From Saprospiraceae bacterium (lineage in GTDB: Bacteria; Bacteroidota; Bacteroidia; Chitinophagales; Saprospiraceae), in contig JABSSL010000032.1 in NCBI GenBank assembly GCA_013214355.1, positions 27,848 to 91,847 of the forward strand: a stretch of 64,000 bases of DNA, read 5' to 3'. Position 1 is the first letter of the stretch. Every line of letters begins with the position of its first letter. Shown here in pieces: positions 46,985 through 54,536 of the stretch. Both the position numbers and the translations under genes were made by a program. The notes below the pieces were generated by a model, which was not told the origin of the DNA, searched no databases, and saw nothing but the letters and a program-made list of their open reading frames with translations.

Positions 46985-47331
46985 TTACCATTTAACCCAT
47001 TTTTCGACCTGCTCTACCTGACCTTGGTCCAATACTCGGATGAAGTACAGGCCTGCACTCAAGTTAGCAATCGGTAGCGTCGCTCTGGCAAAGACATTTT
47101 TCCGGCTTAAGTAGTGTTGGATAAGTCCTAACGGATCTTATGAGGCTCTTTTGAATGTATGCTGCGTTGCAGAACCGGGCTTGTTAGCGCTGCTAGCATC
47201 CCGAACCTGCGCCTTGCCTAAATTCAAAATAGCTCTCCTAATATACCAGATCACTTATTCACCACTACTTAACAGCACACGACCTCGACTATCGAAGATT
47301 TCAAGATCCACCGGATGATCTTTTAGAATAG
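46985..47331 (-). pseudogene. Orphan T9SS C-terminal sorting domain split by a palindromic element
   Basis: Read on the - strand: 47331-47273 encodes LKDHPVDLEIFDSRGRVL, then the sequence runs into a palindromic element with an in-frame stop; 47106-46985 resumes with RKNVFARATLPIANLSAG and GLYFIRVLDQGQ, ending VEKWVKW and a stop. Joining the two parts at one TTAA restores a single open frame with the normal layout of a type A T9SS sorting domain (S-x-G-x-Y-x-x-x strands). No start or catalytic domain is attached. It lies directly downstream of a gene that already has its own complete sorting domain, so it is either the relic of a deleted neighbour or a displaced C-terminus. Confidence 0.75.
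47107..47272. mobile_element. 158-bp palindromic MITE-like element flanked by TTAA
   Basis: TTAA occurs at 47107-47110 and 47269-47272. Between them the ends GTAGTG and CACTAC start an imperfect inverted repeat that runs through almost the whole element (left arm GTAGTGTTGGATAAGT; the right arm on the other strand reads GTAGTGGTGAATAAGT), with a GC-rich centre around GCTAGC. No ORF is inside. The flanking reading frame of a T9SS domain is restored exactly if the element and one TTAA are removed, which directly supports insertion with a TTAA target duplication. No transposase is present. Confidence 0.8.
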
Positions 47332-47340
47332 AATGGCTAA

Positions 47341-49611
47341 TCAGTTTCGATAGATTTGCACCTTCCTACAATCCATCCACCCATTTCCAAGTAAGTAAAC
47401 AAAGTACATTCCAGACGATATGCCAGAGGTTTGCAGTTCAAATTTTTGATTTCCAAAGGCAGCAGTCTTTGAAATCAGGGTTCCTCTAGAATTGAATAGC
47501 AAGATCTCTATATCGGTAAATGAGACATGCGATTTGGGCTCAACGATGATATTCTGTCCTGCAGATAAGATCATTGGATAAACATGGAATCGCTCCTCGA
47601 CTATTCTTCGGGTACTTGAAACAATTCCCATTCCTCCATACGCCCCGATATTGGGTGCTTCTGTGATGGAGATCGGATTTCCGAAATAATCTTGTCCACC
47701 ATGACTTTTGAAAGGCAGACTAGGGTGATTAGGATGGTAAATCAATTTTCCGCTATTGATAGCTGGACTATTCATTTGTAAGGTAAAATCTTCTGGTAAA
47801 AGGATGGGATTCCCCGCAAATTGAGGATTCAAACTCGTTGCATTCATACCTCGATAAGTATCTCCCTCATCATCTAGAGTATTGATATTCCCAAACCAAA
47901 TATTGTGATCAAAATCGTTATAACTGGGATCATTCTTGATGAAGATCTGTCCCAAGCCATTGGGGGCATAGATGATGTTATTGTAGATGCGCGTATGTTG
48001 GGTTACTGCTTCAATCCATATTCTTGGCTGGATATGTTCTGGGACAAATATGGAGTTATTGTAGATAAATACACTATCTGAGGCAATTGGTGAATTTACC
48101 GTTCCAGACCAGCCGCCCACCCAGAATATTCGTCCTAGTTGAGTCCCTCTGGAGCGCCAACCATCTCCGACACTTATGTTATATCGATACCCCACCTGCT
48201 TATTCCCACCTAAGACTTCCACAAACCCACCTTCATTATCCTCGCTGTAATTGTATTGGTAAACGACATGCTGATTTCCGATATCGATGTGCATGCCAAA
48301 GGAGTCCTTGATCCCCCTGGCATGCATAAATCGGTTGTGCTGTACTACTAGGTTTTTTGTGCGAAAGCACCATATCCCACTCCCCCGGGCGGCCATGCGA
48401 GGATCGAGATTAGAACCCGTGTAATTAGTGGTATTTTCTTCTACTAGTATGTTAGAATTATTCGCCCCAATTACCATTCCGGCGCCTCCCACATGTTCAA
48501 AGAGGTTATTGCGGATGACGAGATCGTTAGTAGCCAATACGCGGAGGGCGTGCCGACCTGTCCGAGTGAACATGCAATTTTCGATCAATAGATCCTCAAA
48601 GCGAGTCGGATACTGCTCATCACCCCAGGACCCACTGGTATTGAAACCATAAGCATGAACACCCGTCTGATCGTCATCCGTCAATGGATCGGTGGGGTAG
48701 ATGTTTTTAAACACCAAATCCTGGATTCGATAATGCCCAAAGACCGTCCCATCCGTGTGGGTATTGTGGAGGTAAAGGCCATAGCGCAAATTCGTCGGTT
48801 CACCCGCCTGCGAGGGCCCACCATCGTTTTTCAATTCCAGGCCGGAGAGGTGGATGAATCCACTATTTAAGAGGTATAAGGAGGATAAGAAGCCATTACC
48901 ATCAATAAGCGGGCGTTCTCCGCTTCCGTAGGGTGCAATGACGATCGGCGCCTCCGCAGTTCCACTTTCATTGCGCAGGGCTAGCTGGCCGCTGAATGTA
49001 TCTCCGCTTTTGAACAGTAGTGTATCTCCAGGAATAAGATTAATAGCATTGATTCTAGATAGACTAGCCCAGGGGGAGTCTTCGGTCCGCCCACTATTAT
49101 TATCGTTACCAACAGAACTACTCAAATAGAAGGTAGCAGCTTGCCGACTAGTATCGGATACGATAGTGACCTTATCAATGATGGGGGAATCAAAGAAAAG
49201 CAGACTATTTGTGCCTTCCTGAAAGTCTTGCTCAAAGGTAATATCGGCTGGCCCTCCACCTTGATAACACCAGGCTCCTGAGGAAGTAGCATCTACGGAT
49301 ACAGTTGAATTTCCATTAAGTCGATACTGTATGGTCGGGTCATTAACAGCAATGTAACTAACCGTAATGAAGTAGGTGCCTGCTAGGGGAATTTGTATAC
49401 CTTCTAGTTGAAGTGCATTGGAAGCCCCTCCTGCATTAATTCCCTTGACCATCTTATTATTTGACGCGCTGCTGCAATTGGCGATTTCTGCCGTACCCAG
49501 TAAGGTTCCCTCTTCGGCTTCTAGTAGGATGAGCGTTTGGGCAGAAAGCCTTGGCAGGACCAAAGTAAATAGGATTAGTAGAAATACACTTCGAGTAATG
49601 ATCTTCAACAT
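47341..49611 (-). CDS. Secreted CBM plus parallel beta-helix protein with T9SS sorting domain
   Basis: Start at the ATG at 49611 (MLKIITRSVFLLILF signal peptide, cleavage after LSAQ); an upstream frame to 49677 has no signal. 756 residues. An N-terminal CBM6/35-like domain (LEAEEGTLLGTAEI, GTYFITVSYIAVND, about 24-155) is followed by a right-handed beta-helix (SSVGNDNNSGRTEDSPWASL, then repeats such as NDLVIRNNLFEHVGGAGMVI and HTRIYNNIIYAP, about 160-680) and a T9SS sorting domain (FHVYPMIL to YFVYLL, last 75). Beta-helix proteins of this type include PL6/PL9-like lyases and glycan epimerases; catalytic residues are not identifiable by eye. Exported by T9SS, so extracellular or surface-bound. 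Confidence 0.85.
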   Translation of the reverse strand: MLKIITRSVFLLILFTLVLPRLSAQTLILLEAEEGTLLGTAEIANCSSASNNKMVKGINAGGASNALQLEGIQIPLAGTYFITVSYIAVNDPTIQYRLNGNSTVSVDATSSGAWCYQGGGPADITFEQDFQEGTNSLLFFDSPIIDKVTIVSDTSRQAATFYLSSSVGNDNNSGRTEDSPWASLSRINAINLIPGDTLLFKSGDTFSGQLALRNESGTAEAPIVIAPYGSGERPLIDGNGFLSSLYLLNSGFIHLSGLELKNDGGPSQAGEPTNLRYGLYLHNTHTDGTVFGHYRIQDLVFKNIYPTDPLTDDDQTGVHAYGFNTSGSWGDEQYPTRFEDLLIENCMFTRTGRHALRVLATNDLVIRNNLFEHVGGAGMVIGANNSNILVEENTTNYTGSNLDPRMAARGSGIWCFRTKNLVVQHNRFMHARGIKDSFGMHIDIGNQHVVYQYNYSEDNEGGFVEVLGGNKQVGYRYNISVGDGWRSRGTQLGRIFWVGGWSGTVNSPIASDSVFIYNNSIFVPEHIQPRIWIEAVTQHTRIYNNIIYAPNGLGQIFIKNDPSYNDFDHNIWFGNINTLDDEGDTYRGMNATSLNPQFAGNPILLPEDFTLQMNSPAINSGKLIYHPNHPSLPFKSHGGQDYFGNPISITEAPNIGAYGGMGIVSSTRRIVEERFHVYPMILSAGQNIIVEPKSHVSFTDIEILLFNSRGTLISKTAAFGNQKFELQTSGISSGMYFVYLLGNGWMDCRKVQIYRN

Positions 49612-49823
49612 GGCCTTGGTATTTAAAGCATGAGGTCGGGAGGGTGCGAATATCTTTTGGTTAAAGCTAGACAGCAAATGGTACCAGCAGGGGGTAGGTA
49701 TTAACCGAATAAGGCCAAATTTTAGGCAATTGAGGGGTCTAAGCCACCTTGATACATTTTTGTTGTCTTATAGTTGAACTACCATACAAGGCATTCATTA
49801 GCTCAATAATCAAGTAAAACAAT

Positions 49824-50912
49824 ATGACAATCAGAAGCGCTTTTCTCTGTTTATTCTTCGCGCTCACTCAGCTATTGGTTCAACCAATCATGGCACAGAA
49901 AGTGACTGAGGCCTTCGAATTTACCTACGAAGGGAATACCCTGCGGGGCCTAATTGAAAAACCTAAAGATCGCCAACCCAGCGCGCTCATCGTGCTCATT
50001 CCGGGTTATGGATCTACCAATTTTGTGGAGGGCAATTGGTACGGAAGTTTGCGAGACCAATTCGTGGATTTTGGACTAGCCGTTTTATTTTGGGATAAAA
50101 TGGGTTGTGGAGGAAGCGAAGGCGAATTCGATGCGAACCAAGCAGTCGAAAGTTCTGCCGAAGAGGCTTTGGTAGCCATTAAAAAAATACAACAACAGCC
50201 AGGTTTTGATTCGCTGAAGATCGGATTGTGGGGGGTGAGTAGGGGAGGCTGGATTTGTCCCTTGATCATTGATCAACATCCCATCGACTTTTGGATTTCT
50301 GTCAGCGGAACAGATGATAAGGAAACCTTTGGCTATATGCTCAGGTCCAATTTGATCATCCAGGGGAAAACAGAAAAAGAAGCCCAATACTTGTATGACG
50401 CTTGGGCGGAAGGGCAGCGTATATTTTACACTGGTGGTTCTTACGAAGCAGCCGAAAAGGCAACGAGACCACTGGTTCAAGATAGTCTATGTCAGGCCTT
50501 ATTTGGTTTTGGGCAAGACCTTGATAAGCCCAAAGAAGAAAGGGCGAAACAATATTACCTCAATCAAGAGAAGTATACAAAGAAGGGATACTTTGATAAT
50601 AAAAGTGGCCTCTTTGTTTACCTGCAAGATTTTGACCTTTTACTAGCTCGGATAAAGTGTCCTATTTTAGCTGTTTTTGGCGAGCAGGATAGTCAAGTGG
50701 ATTGGAAAAGAACAAAGGCCTATTATGAAAGCCACTTAGGTAAGCAATCCGCAGATCAGATCGAGATCAAAACCTTACCACAATGCAATCACAATATTCA
50801 GAAGTGTGATAGTTGTGGATTCAAAGAAGATTTGAGTAAATACCAGTGGGAGGCCTGCCCTGGCTATTACGAAATAATGAAGGCGTGGTTGGATAAACAA
50901 GGACTACTATAG
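49824..50912 (+). CDS. Secreted alpha/beta hydrolase (esterase/peptidase-like)
   Basis: 362 residues with a signal peptide (cleavage near IMAQ). Core fold: ALIVLIPGYGSTNFVEGNWYG, FWDKMGCGGSEGEFD, nucleophile Ser in GLWGVSRGGWI, acid Asp in FGEQDSQVD, and His in PQCNHNIQKCD. The 'GxSxGG' elbow and late 'cap' insert resemble the acyl-peptide/dienelactone-hydrolase-like secreted esterases of Bacteroidota. Substrate unknown; a glycan ester is possible but there is no operon link. Confidence 0.85.
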   Translation: MTIRSAFLCLFFALTQLLVQPIMAQKVTEAFEFTYEGNTLRGLIEKPKDRQPSALIVLIPGYGSTNFVEGNWYGSLRDQFVDFGLAVLFWDKMGCGGSEGEFDANQAVESSAEEALVAIKKIQQQPGFDSLKIGLWGVSRGGWICPLIIDQHPIDFWISVSGTDDKETFGYMLRSNLIIQGKTEKEAQYLYDAWAEGQRIFYTGGSYEAAEKATRPLVQDSLCQALFGFGQDLDKPKEERAKQYYLNQEKYTKKGYFDNKSGLFVYLQDFDLLLARIKCPILAVFGEQDSQVDWKRTKAYYESHLGKQSADQIEIKTLPQCNHNIQKCDSCGFKEDLSKYQWEACPGYYEIMKAWLDKQGLL

Positions 50913-50964
50913 GCTGTCCTAGTAGCTTTTGCTTAGTTTTGCAGAAGACTTAATCGCAAAGCAA

Positions 50965-51789
50965 ATGGCAGCACGTAGCTACTCCTTCATACGACAGCTA
51001 TTTTATCTAGGGCTTCTGACTTTTCTAGGTATCGCCTGTAACTCTAATACCGCTGACTCTAACTCAACTCAGGACCCGGAAGTACCCATTATCACGGAAA
51101 GCCTAACAGCTGATCCCAGTCTAGCGAGTTGGGCTAAACTAATTCGTGGTACCATCGATGATTTATCAGAAGTCTATGTGGAGCAGCCCGTCTTCTTAGG
51201 TCCAACTGGAACCCAAGGTTTTCAAATAGACGAACAAATTCAGCGCCATCGAATCCAATATAGAAACCTCACTTCCTTGCAAACTAATCGACGGATTCTG
51301 GCCCATGAGGAAAGAGGCTACTACTATGAGATTGGCCAATTCACTACGGCGCAGCAGGAAGAATTTAAGCATCTACTGATTCTTAAAAAGGACGGGGATA
51401 CCTTGCGGAGAGAACTGGAGTTCATCGCTAAAGCTTCTAGGGTAGATTCTACAGTTTTAGACATTTTTGACCAAAGGAGAGCAAGGTGGATCGAACTGTG
51501 CAATGCCCATGATGCAGAAAAGCTGGTTACGAACCTCTACACACCCAATGCTATATACTACAATCATAAACCGCTCATCTTAGGGCACGAAGCGATTACA
51601 GCAGATTATCAATATATGAATCAAGCAAACTATGCCCTTCAGCTTAGCCCGATTGTCGTCGAATTAGTCAACGAAAGGACAGCCTTTGAAATTGGACAAT
51701 GTAGCGGTAGCTATGGTGGAAAATACTTGTTTGTATGGCAGAAGGACCAAGAAGGAAAATGGTCGGTGCAAATGGATTCTAATATTTAG
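50965..51789 (+). CDS. Lipoprotein with NTF2/SnoaL-like domain
   Basis: Start at the ATG at 50965 rather than the TTG at 50929, because it gives a compact lipoprotein signal (FLGIAC). 274 residues. The middle is unremarkable; the last third (RRARWIELCNAHDAEKL, then LYTPNAIYYNHK and FVWQKDQEGKWSVQMD) is a typical NTF2-like (DUF4440) domain. Such domains bind small ligands or help protein assembly; function is unknown. It is 52 bp downstream of the esterase stop and may be co-transcribed. Confidence 0.75.
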   Translation: MAARSYSFIRQLFYLGLLTFLGIACNSNTADSNSTQDPEVPIITESLTADPSLASWAKLIRGTIDDLSEVYVEQPVFLGPTGTQGFQIDEQIQRHRIQYRNLTSLQTNRRILAHEERGYYYEIGQFTTAQQEEFKHLLILKKDGDTLRRELEFIAKASRVDSTVLDIFDQRRARWIELCNAHDAEKLVTNLYTPNAIYYNHKPLILGHEAITADYQYMNQANYALQLSPIVVELVNERTAFEIGQCSGSYGGKYLFVWQKDQEGKWSVQMDSNI

Positions 51790-51833
51790 GGCACAGATTC
51801 CTAAAAGCATCCTCCTCAACGGCCACACTACTT

Positions 51834-52052
51834 AAGACCATCCTTGAAATTCTTTCTACCCTCTTTATCCTCCTAGGATTCGAGCTCTTTAACCGCCGCC
51901 ATATCAAGGCTTTCACAATTATGGCAATCGGCCAGTTTTTGGCTATGATGATCTGTGCTATGGCCTCACTCTGGTTTCTAGCTTTTATGCATCTGGTGAA
52001 TTTCCTGATGCAGATCCGAGGTTGGTATAAATGGCAACAACAGAGGGCCTAG
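51834..52052 (+). CDS. Small membrane protein, possibly 5'-damaged
   Basis: The open frame begins KTILEILSTLFILLGFELF and continues through two or three hydrophobic helices to the end IRGWYKWQQQRA, a C-terminus reminiscent of PnuC-like small membrane proteins. No ATG, GTG or TTG precedes the first helix; the first in-frame ATG is at 51921 and would lose the first helix. Directly upstream stands ACACTAC-TTAA (51825-51835), the same end as the palindromic element at 47107-47272, so an insertion may have removed the start. The stop codon overlaps that of the convergent gene. Confidence 0.4.
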   Translation, partial: KTILEILSTLFILLGFELFNRRHIKAFTIMAIGQFLAMMICAMASLWFLAFMHLVNFLMQIRGWYKWQQQRA

Positions 52053-52429
52053 GGTGCAACCTTTTGGTCTACTTGTTTTGCGGGTTTATTTTCAACCGGT
52101 TCCGCCTTGGCAACCAATACTTTTGACAATGAGGCTTTCTGCCAAGGTTTTAGGTTTTTGTAGTGTGGACCGAATACGCGACCTCCCCTCCAGACGTTAG
52201 CAACAAAGTGCCGATGGGGTGAAACTAGTCGGGTAGCTTTAAGCGACTTGACTGGCATCTTTTGCGACTTTTTCACGCTAACTTGAATGTGGGCTAGATT
52301 GGCTTTTGATTTGGATTTTAGCCAGGGCTTGTAGTTTTTTGCTTTGGGCCCGGTTAGGTGCCTGGGCACTTGAGTGTAGCCCATTGCGGCTAGGGTAAGG
52401 AAAGCCATTAAGGCAATGACCTTTTTCAT
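52049..52429 (-). CDS. Small secreted basic protein with repeated GPxxKNxKPW motif
   Basis: Start at the ATG at 52429 (MKKVIALMAFLTLAAMGYTQ is a signal peptide); 126 residues, mature part about 105, very rich in Lys. Two copies of one motif: LTGPKAKNYKPWLK near the start and VFGPHYKNLKPWQKA near the middle. No known family is recognised. It is an isolated gene between converging units. High Lys/Pro/Trp could suit binding to anionic polymer or cell wall, but that is speculation. Confidence 0.65.
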   Translation of the reverse strand: MKKVIALMAFLTLAAMGYTQVPRHLTGPKAKNYKPWLKSKSKANLAHIQVSVKKSQKMPVKSLKATRLVSPHRHFVANVWRGGRVFGPHYKNLKPWQKASLSKVLVAKAEPVENKPAKQVDQKVAP

Positions 52430-52556
52430 GTGGTGGTGGTTATCTTGGTTCAATGTTATTTGGCTAGGCTGTAAAAAGAAGGAATGGATACCGATTTTAC
52501 AACTCTACTCCTAAATTAGAAAACCTGTTGATTTTCACAGACCTTTTCCTAATAAA

Positions 52557-53354
52557 ATGTGTACAAATTTGAAAATTCTTTATTTAATACCGCTCTGTTG
52601 GGTAATGGGCAGCTTTTATTTGTTCGCTCAGCCACCTTCCGAGGATTATGACCATGCTGTTTTTGCGCATGGAGGTGTCATTAGGCTCGACACTACACAA
52701 CGCACCATCTATTTGACCTTTACCGGAGGCGACTTTAATGATGGGAAAGCTGTAGTCAAGCGAACGCTGCGACGAAAAGGGGTGCCTGCTAATTTTTTCT
52801 TTACTGGGGATTTCTATCGTTTGAGAGCCAATCGAGCCTTTATTAGATCCTTGATAAAGGCGGAACATTACTTGGGACCACATTCCGACAAACACCTCTT
52901 ATATGCGAGCTGGGAAAATCGAGATTCATTGCTGGTTAATCAGCTAGAATTTGAGTCGGATTTAACGGAAAACTATCGGGTGATGGCCGAATTTGGAATT
53001 ACTAAAGAGCAAGCTCATTTCTTTATGCCTCCCTATGAATGGTACAATCAAAAGATTAGTAAATGGACCGAAGCTTTAGGACTACAATTGATCAACTTTA
53101 CCCCAGGTACCCGCTCTAATGCCGACTACACCACTCCGGATATGGGTAAACGATATTGGAGTAGCGAAGCCATCTTTAACAGTATTCTGGATTTCGAAGC
53201 CAAAGAAAGAAATGGTCTAAATGGATTCATTTTATTGCTTCACGTCGGCACGCATCCTAGTCGCGTGGATAAAATGTATAGGCTTCTTCCTGATTTAATT
53301 GATGCACTTCGGGCACGCGGATATCGATTTGCTTCCTTGCATGAGGTGCGGTAG
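52557..53354 (+). CDS. CE4/NodB-like polysaccharide deacetylase, secreted
   Basis: 265 residues with a signal peptide (cleavage near LFAQP). The NodB fold is shown by IYLTFTGGDFNDG (residues 51-63), GVPANFFFTGDF, the metal-binding pair H109 and H113 in GPHSDKHLLY, MPPYEW in place of the usual RPPxG, and a late LLLHVGTHP. The first motif is changed from TFDDG to TFTGGDFNDG, a variant of Bacteroidota members. Expected activity is removal of N- or O-acetyl groups from a glycan. It lies beside a membrane acetyltransferase and a GH9 gene. Confidence 0.85.
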   Translation: MCTNLKILYLIPLCWVMGSFYLFAQPPSEDYDHAVFAHGGVIRLDTTQRTIYLTFTGGDFNDGKAVVKRTLRRKGVPANFFFTGDFYRLRANRAFIRSLIKAEHYLGPHSDKHLLYASWENRDSLLVNQLEFESDLTENYRVMAEFGITKEQAHFFMPPYEWYNQKISKWTEALGLQLINFTPGTRSNADYTTPDMGKRYWSSEAIFNSILDFEAKERNGLNGFILLLHVGTHPSRVDKMYRLLPDLIDALRARGYRFASLHEVR

Positions 53355-53359
53355 TTAAC

Positions 53360-54532
53360 TCAGAGCTTTAGTAATATTCCCTTTTGCGTGAGCCAACGCG
53401 ACAAGGCCAAGATCAGCAGTGAGAAGGCAATGGCCTTCATAAAACCTACCCAACCCATATTCATGAAATCAGGTAGGAAAGTGAAGCCCAAGATACCGTA
53501 GATGAAAGGTGGTATAATGTAAGTAAGAAGTGGGTTCTTACCGGCGGGTTCCAGGAAGTTGGCCCAGTTACTAATTCCTTTGACATCCACCAACCAGTAA
53601 ATGGCAGGATATAGACAACTGCAAATACCTGCGCAATAGAACGTCCAACTTGGAGTTGCGCCAATCTTGGAGATACCCTCGATAGGATCTGTGAAGTAGC
53701 CTAAGGCTAGCAGCATCAGTCCCCAAACTAACATGTTTCGGATCCTGTGCTGATGTTTGGTCTCTTCTTGTCCACGGCTCATTAGTGAGGTGCAAATCAG
53801 GCCGCTTAGCACAATGAGTGAATGGGCCATATGTCCAGATTGTCCTCCTATCCAAGAATTTGCTAGAAAAGGTACTCCTGCTCTGATACCTACATATAGA
53901 GCCCCTAAACCTAAAAAACCAGCCAGGACTCCCCAATAACCTCGACCCATTCCTACATATACAATTACCGATAGAAGATAGGCCCATCCGATTAAGCCCA
54001 GGATGCCCCACCAGCTAGTAGTCATTCCACTGAGATCCCCCGGCTCCCCCTTCCGGTAGAGAAAGTATAAACTGATCAGAATCAGCCACCCGACTCCCTG
54101 CAATACTTTGGCTCTGCTAGCTATTTCTCCTGATTCATTTTTTGGGTAGTTATTCCAAATCATGACCGCTGCCAAATAGAGAGAAGGGGCCCAAATCCAT
54201 TTAGGAATTAGATTGGCTTCAATGTTCATTTCCCCCGAATTAACCATAAACACTCCCAAAATCAAGAGGCCTAGTGTTCGTTGAAGAACATGCCGCCAAA
54301 ATCCCAAGGTGTTGGAATTGGTAAGACGACTTTGCACCGCGAACGGTATTGACATACCCACGATAAAGAGGAAAGCAGGAAAAACAACATCTACGAAAGT
54401 CATACCATCCACCTCAGCATCCACGTGTTTCATCCAAGCAGGAATATCAGCAACTCCGGCTAAATCATTCACAAAAACCATGGTGAAAATAGTTAGCCCT
54501 CGAAATATATCAATCGATTGTATCCGCTTCAT
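53360..54532 (-). CDS. HGSNAT-type membrane acyltransferase (DUF5009-like)
   Basis: 390 residues with about 10-11 hydrophobic helices. Start SIDIFRGLTIFTMVFVND and VVFPAFLFIVGMSIPFAV are the marks of heparan-alpha-glucosaminide N-acetyltransferase relatives in Bacteroidota. Family knowledge: acetyl-CoA-driven transmembrane acetylation of glucosamine residues, proved for the human enzyme and only inferred for bacteria. It ends 6 bp from the CE4 stop (convergent) and starts 4 bp from the end of the GH9 gene on the same strand. Confidence 0.85.
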   Translation of the reverse strand: MKRIQSIDIFRGLTIFTMVFVNDLAGVADIPAWMKHVDAEVDGMTFVDVVFPAFLFIVGMSIPFAVQSRLTNSNTLGFWRHVLQRTLGLLILGVFMVNSGEMNIEANLIPKWIWAPSLYLAAVMIWNNYPKNESGEIASRAKVLQGVGWLILISLYFLYRKGEPGDLSGMTTSWWGILGLIGWAYLLSVIVYVGMGRGYWGVLAGFLGLGALYVGIRAGVPFLANSWIGGQSGHMAHSLIVLSGLICTSLMSRGQEETKHQHRIRNMLVWGLMLLALGYFTDPIEGISKIGATPSWTFYCAGICSCLYPAIYWLVDVKGISNWANFLEPAGKNPLLTYIIPPFIYGILGFTFLPDFMNMGWVGFMKAIAFSLLILALSRWLTQKGILLKL

Positions 54533-54536
54533 GATC

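Noticed and set aside
47107..47272. Reading the long inverted repeat as a transcription terminator
   Set aside because: It interrupts an otherwise continuous sorting-domain frame and is flanked by TTAA on both sides; insertion explains this better than a terminator.
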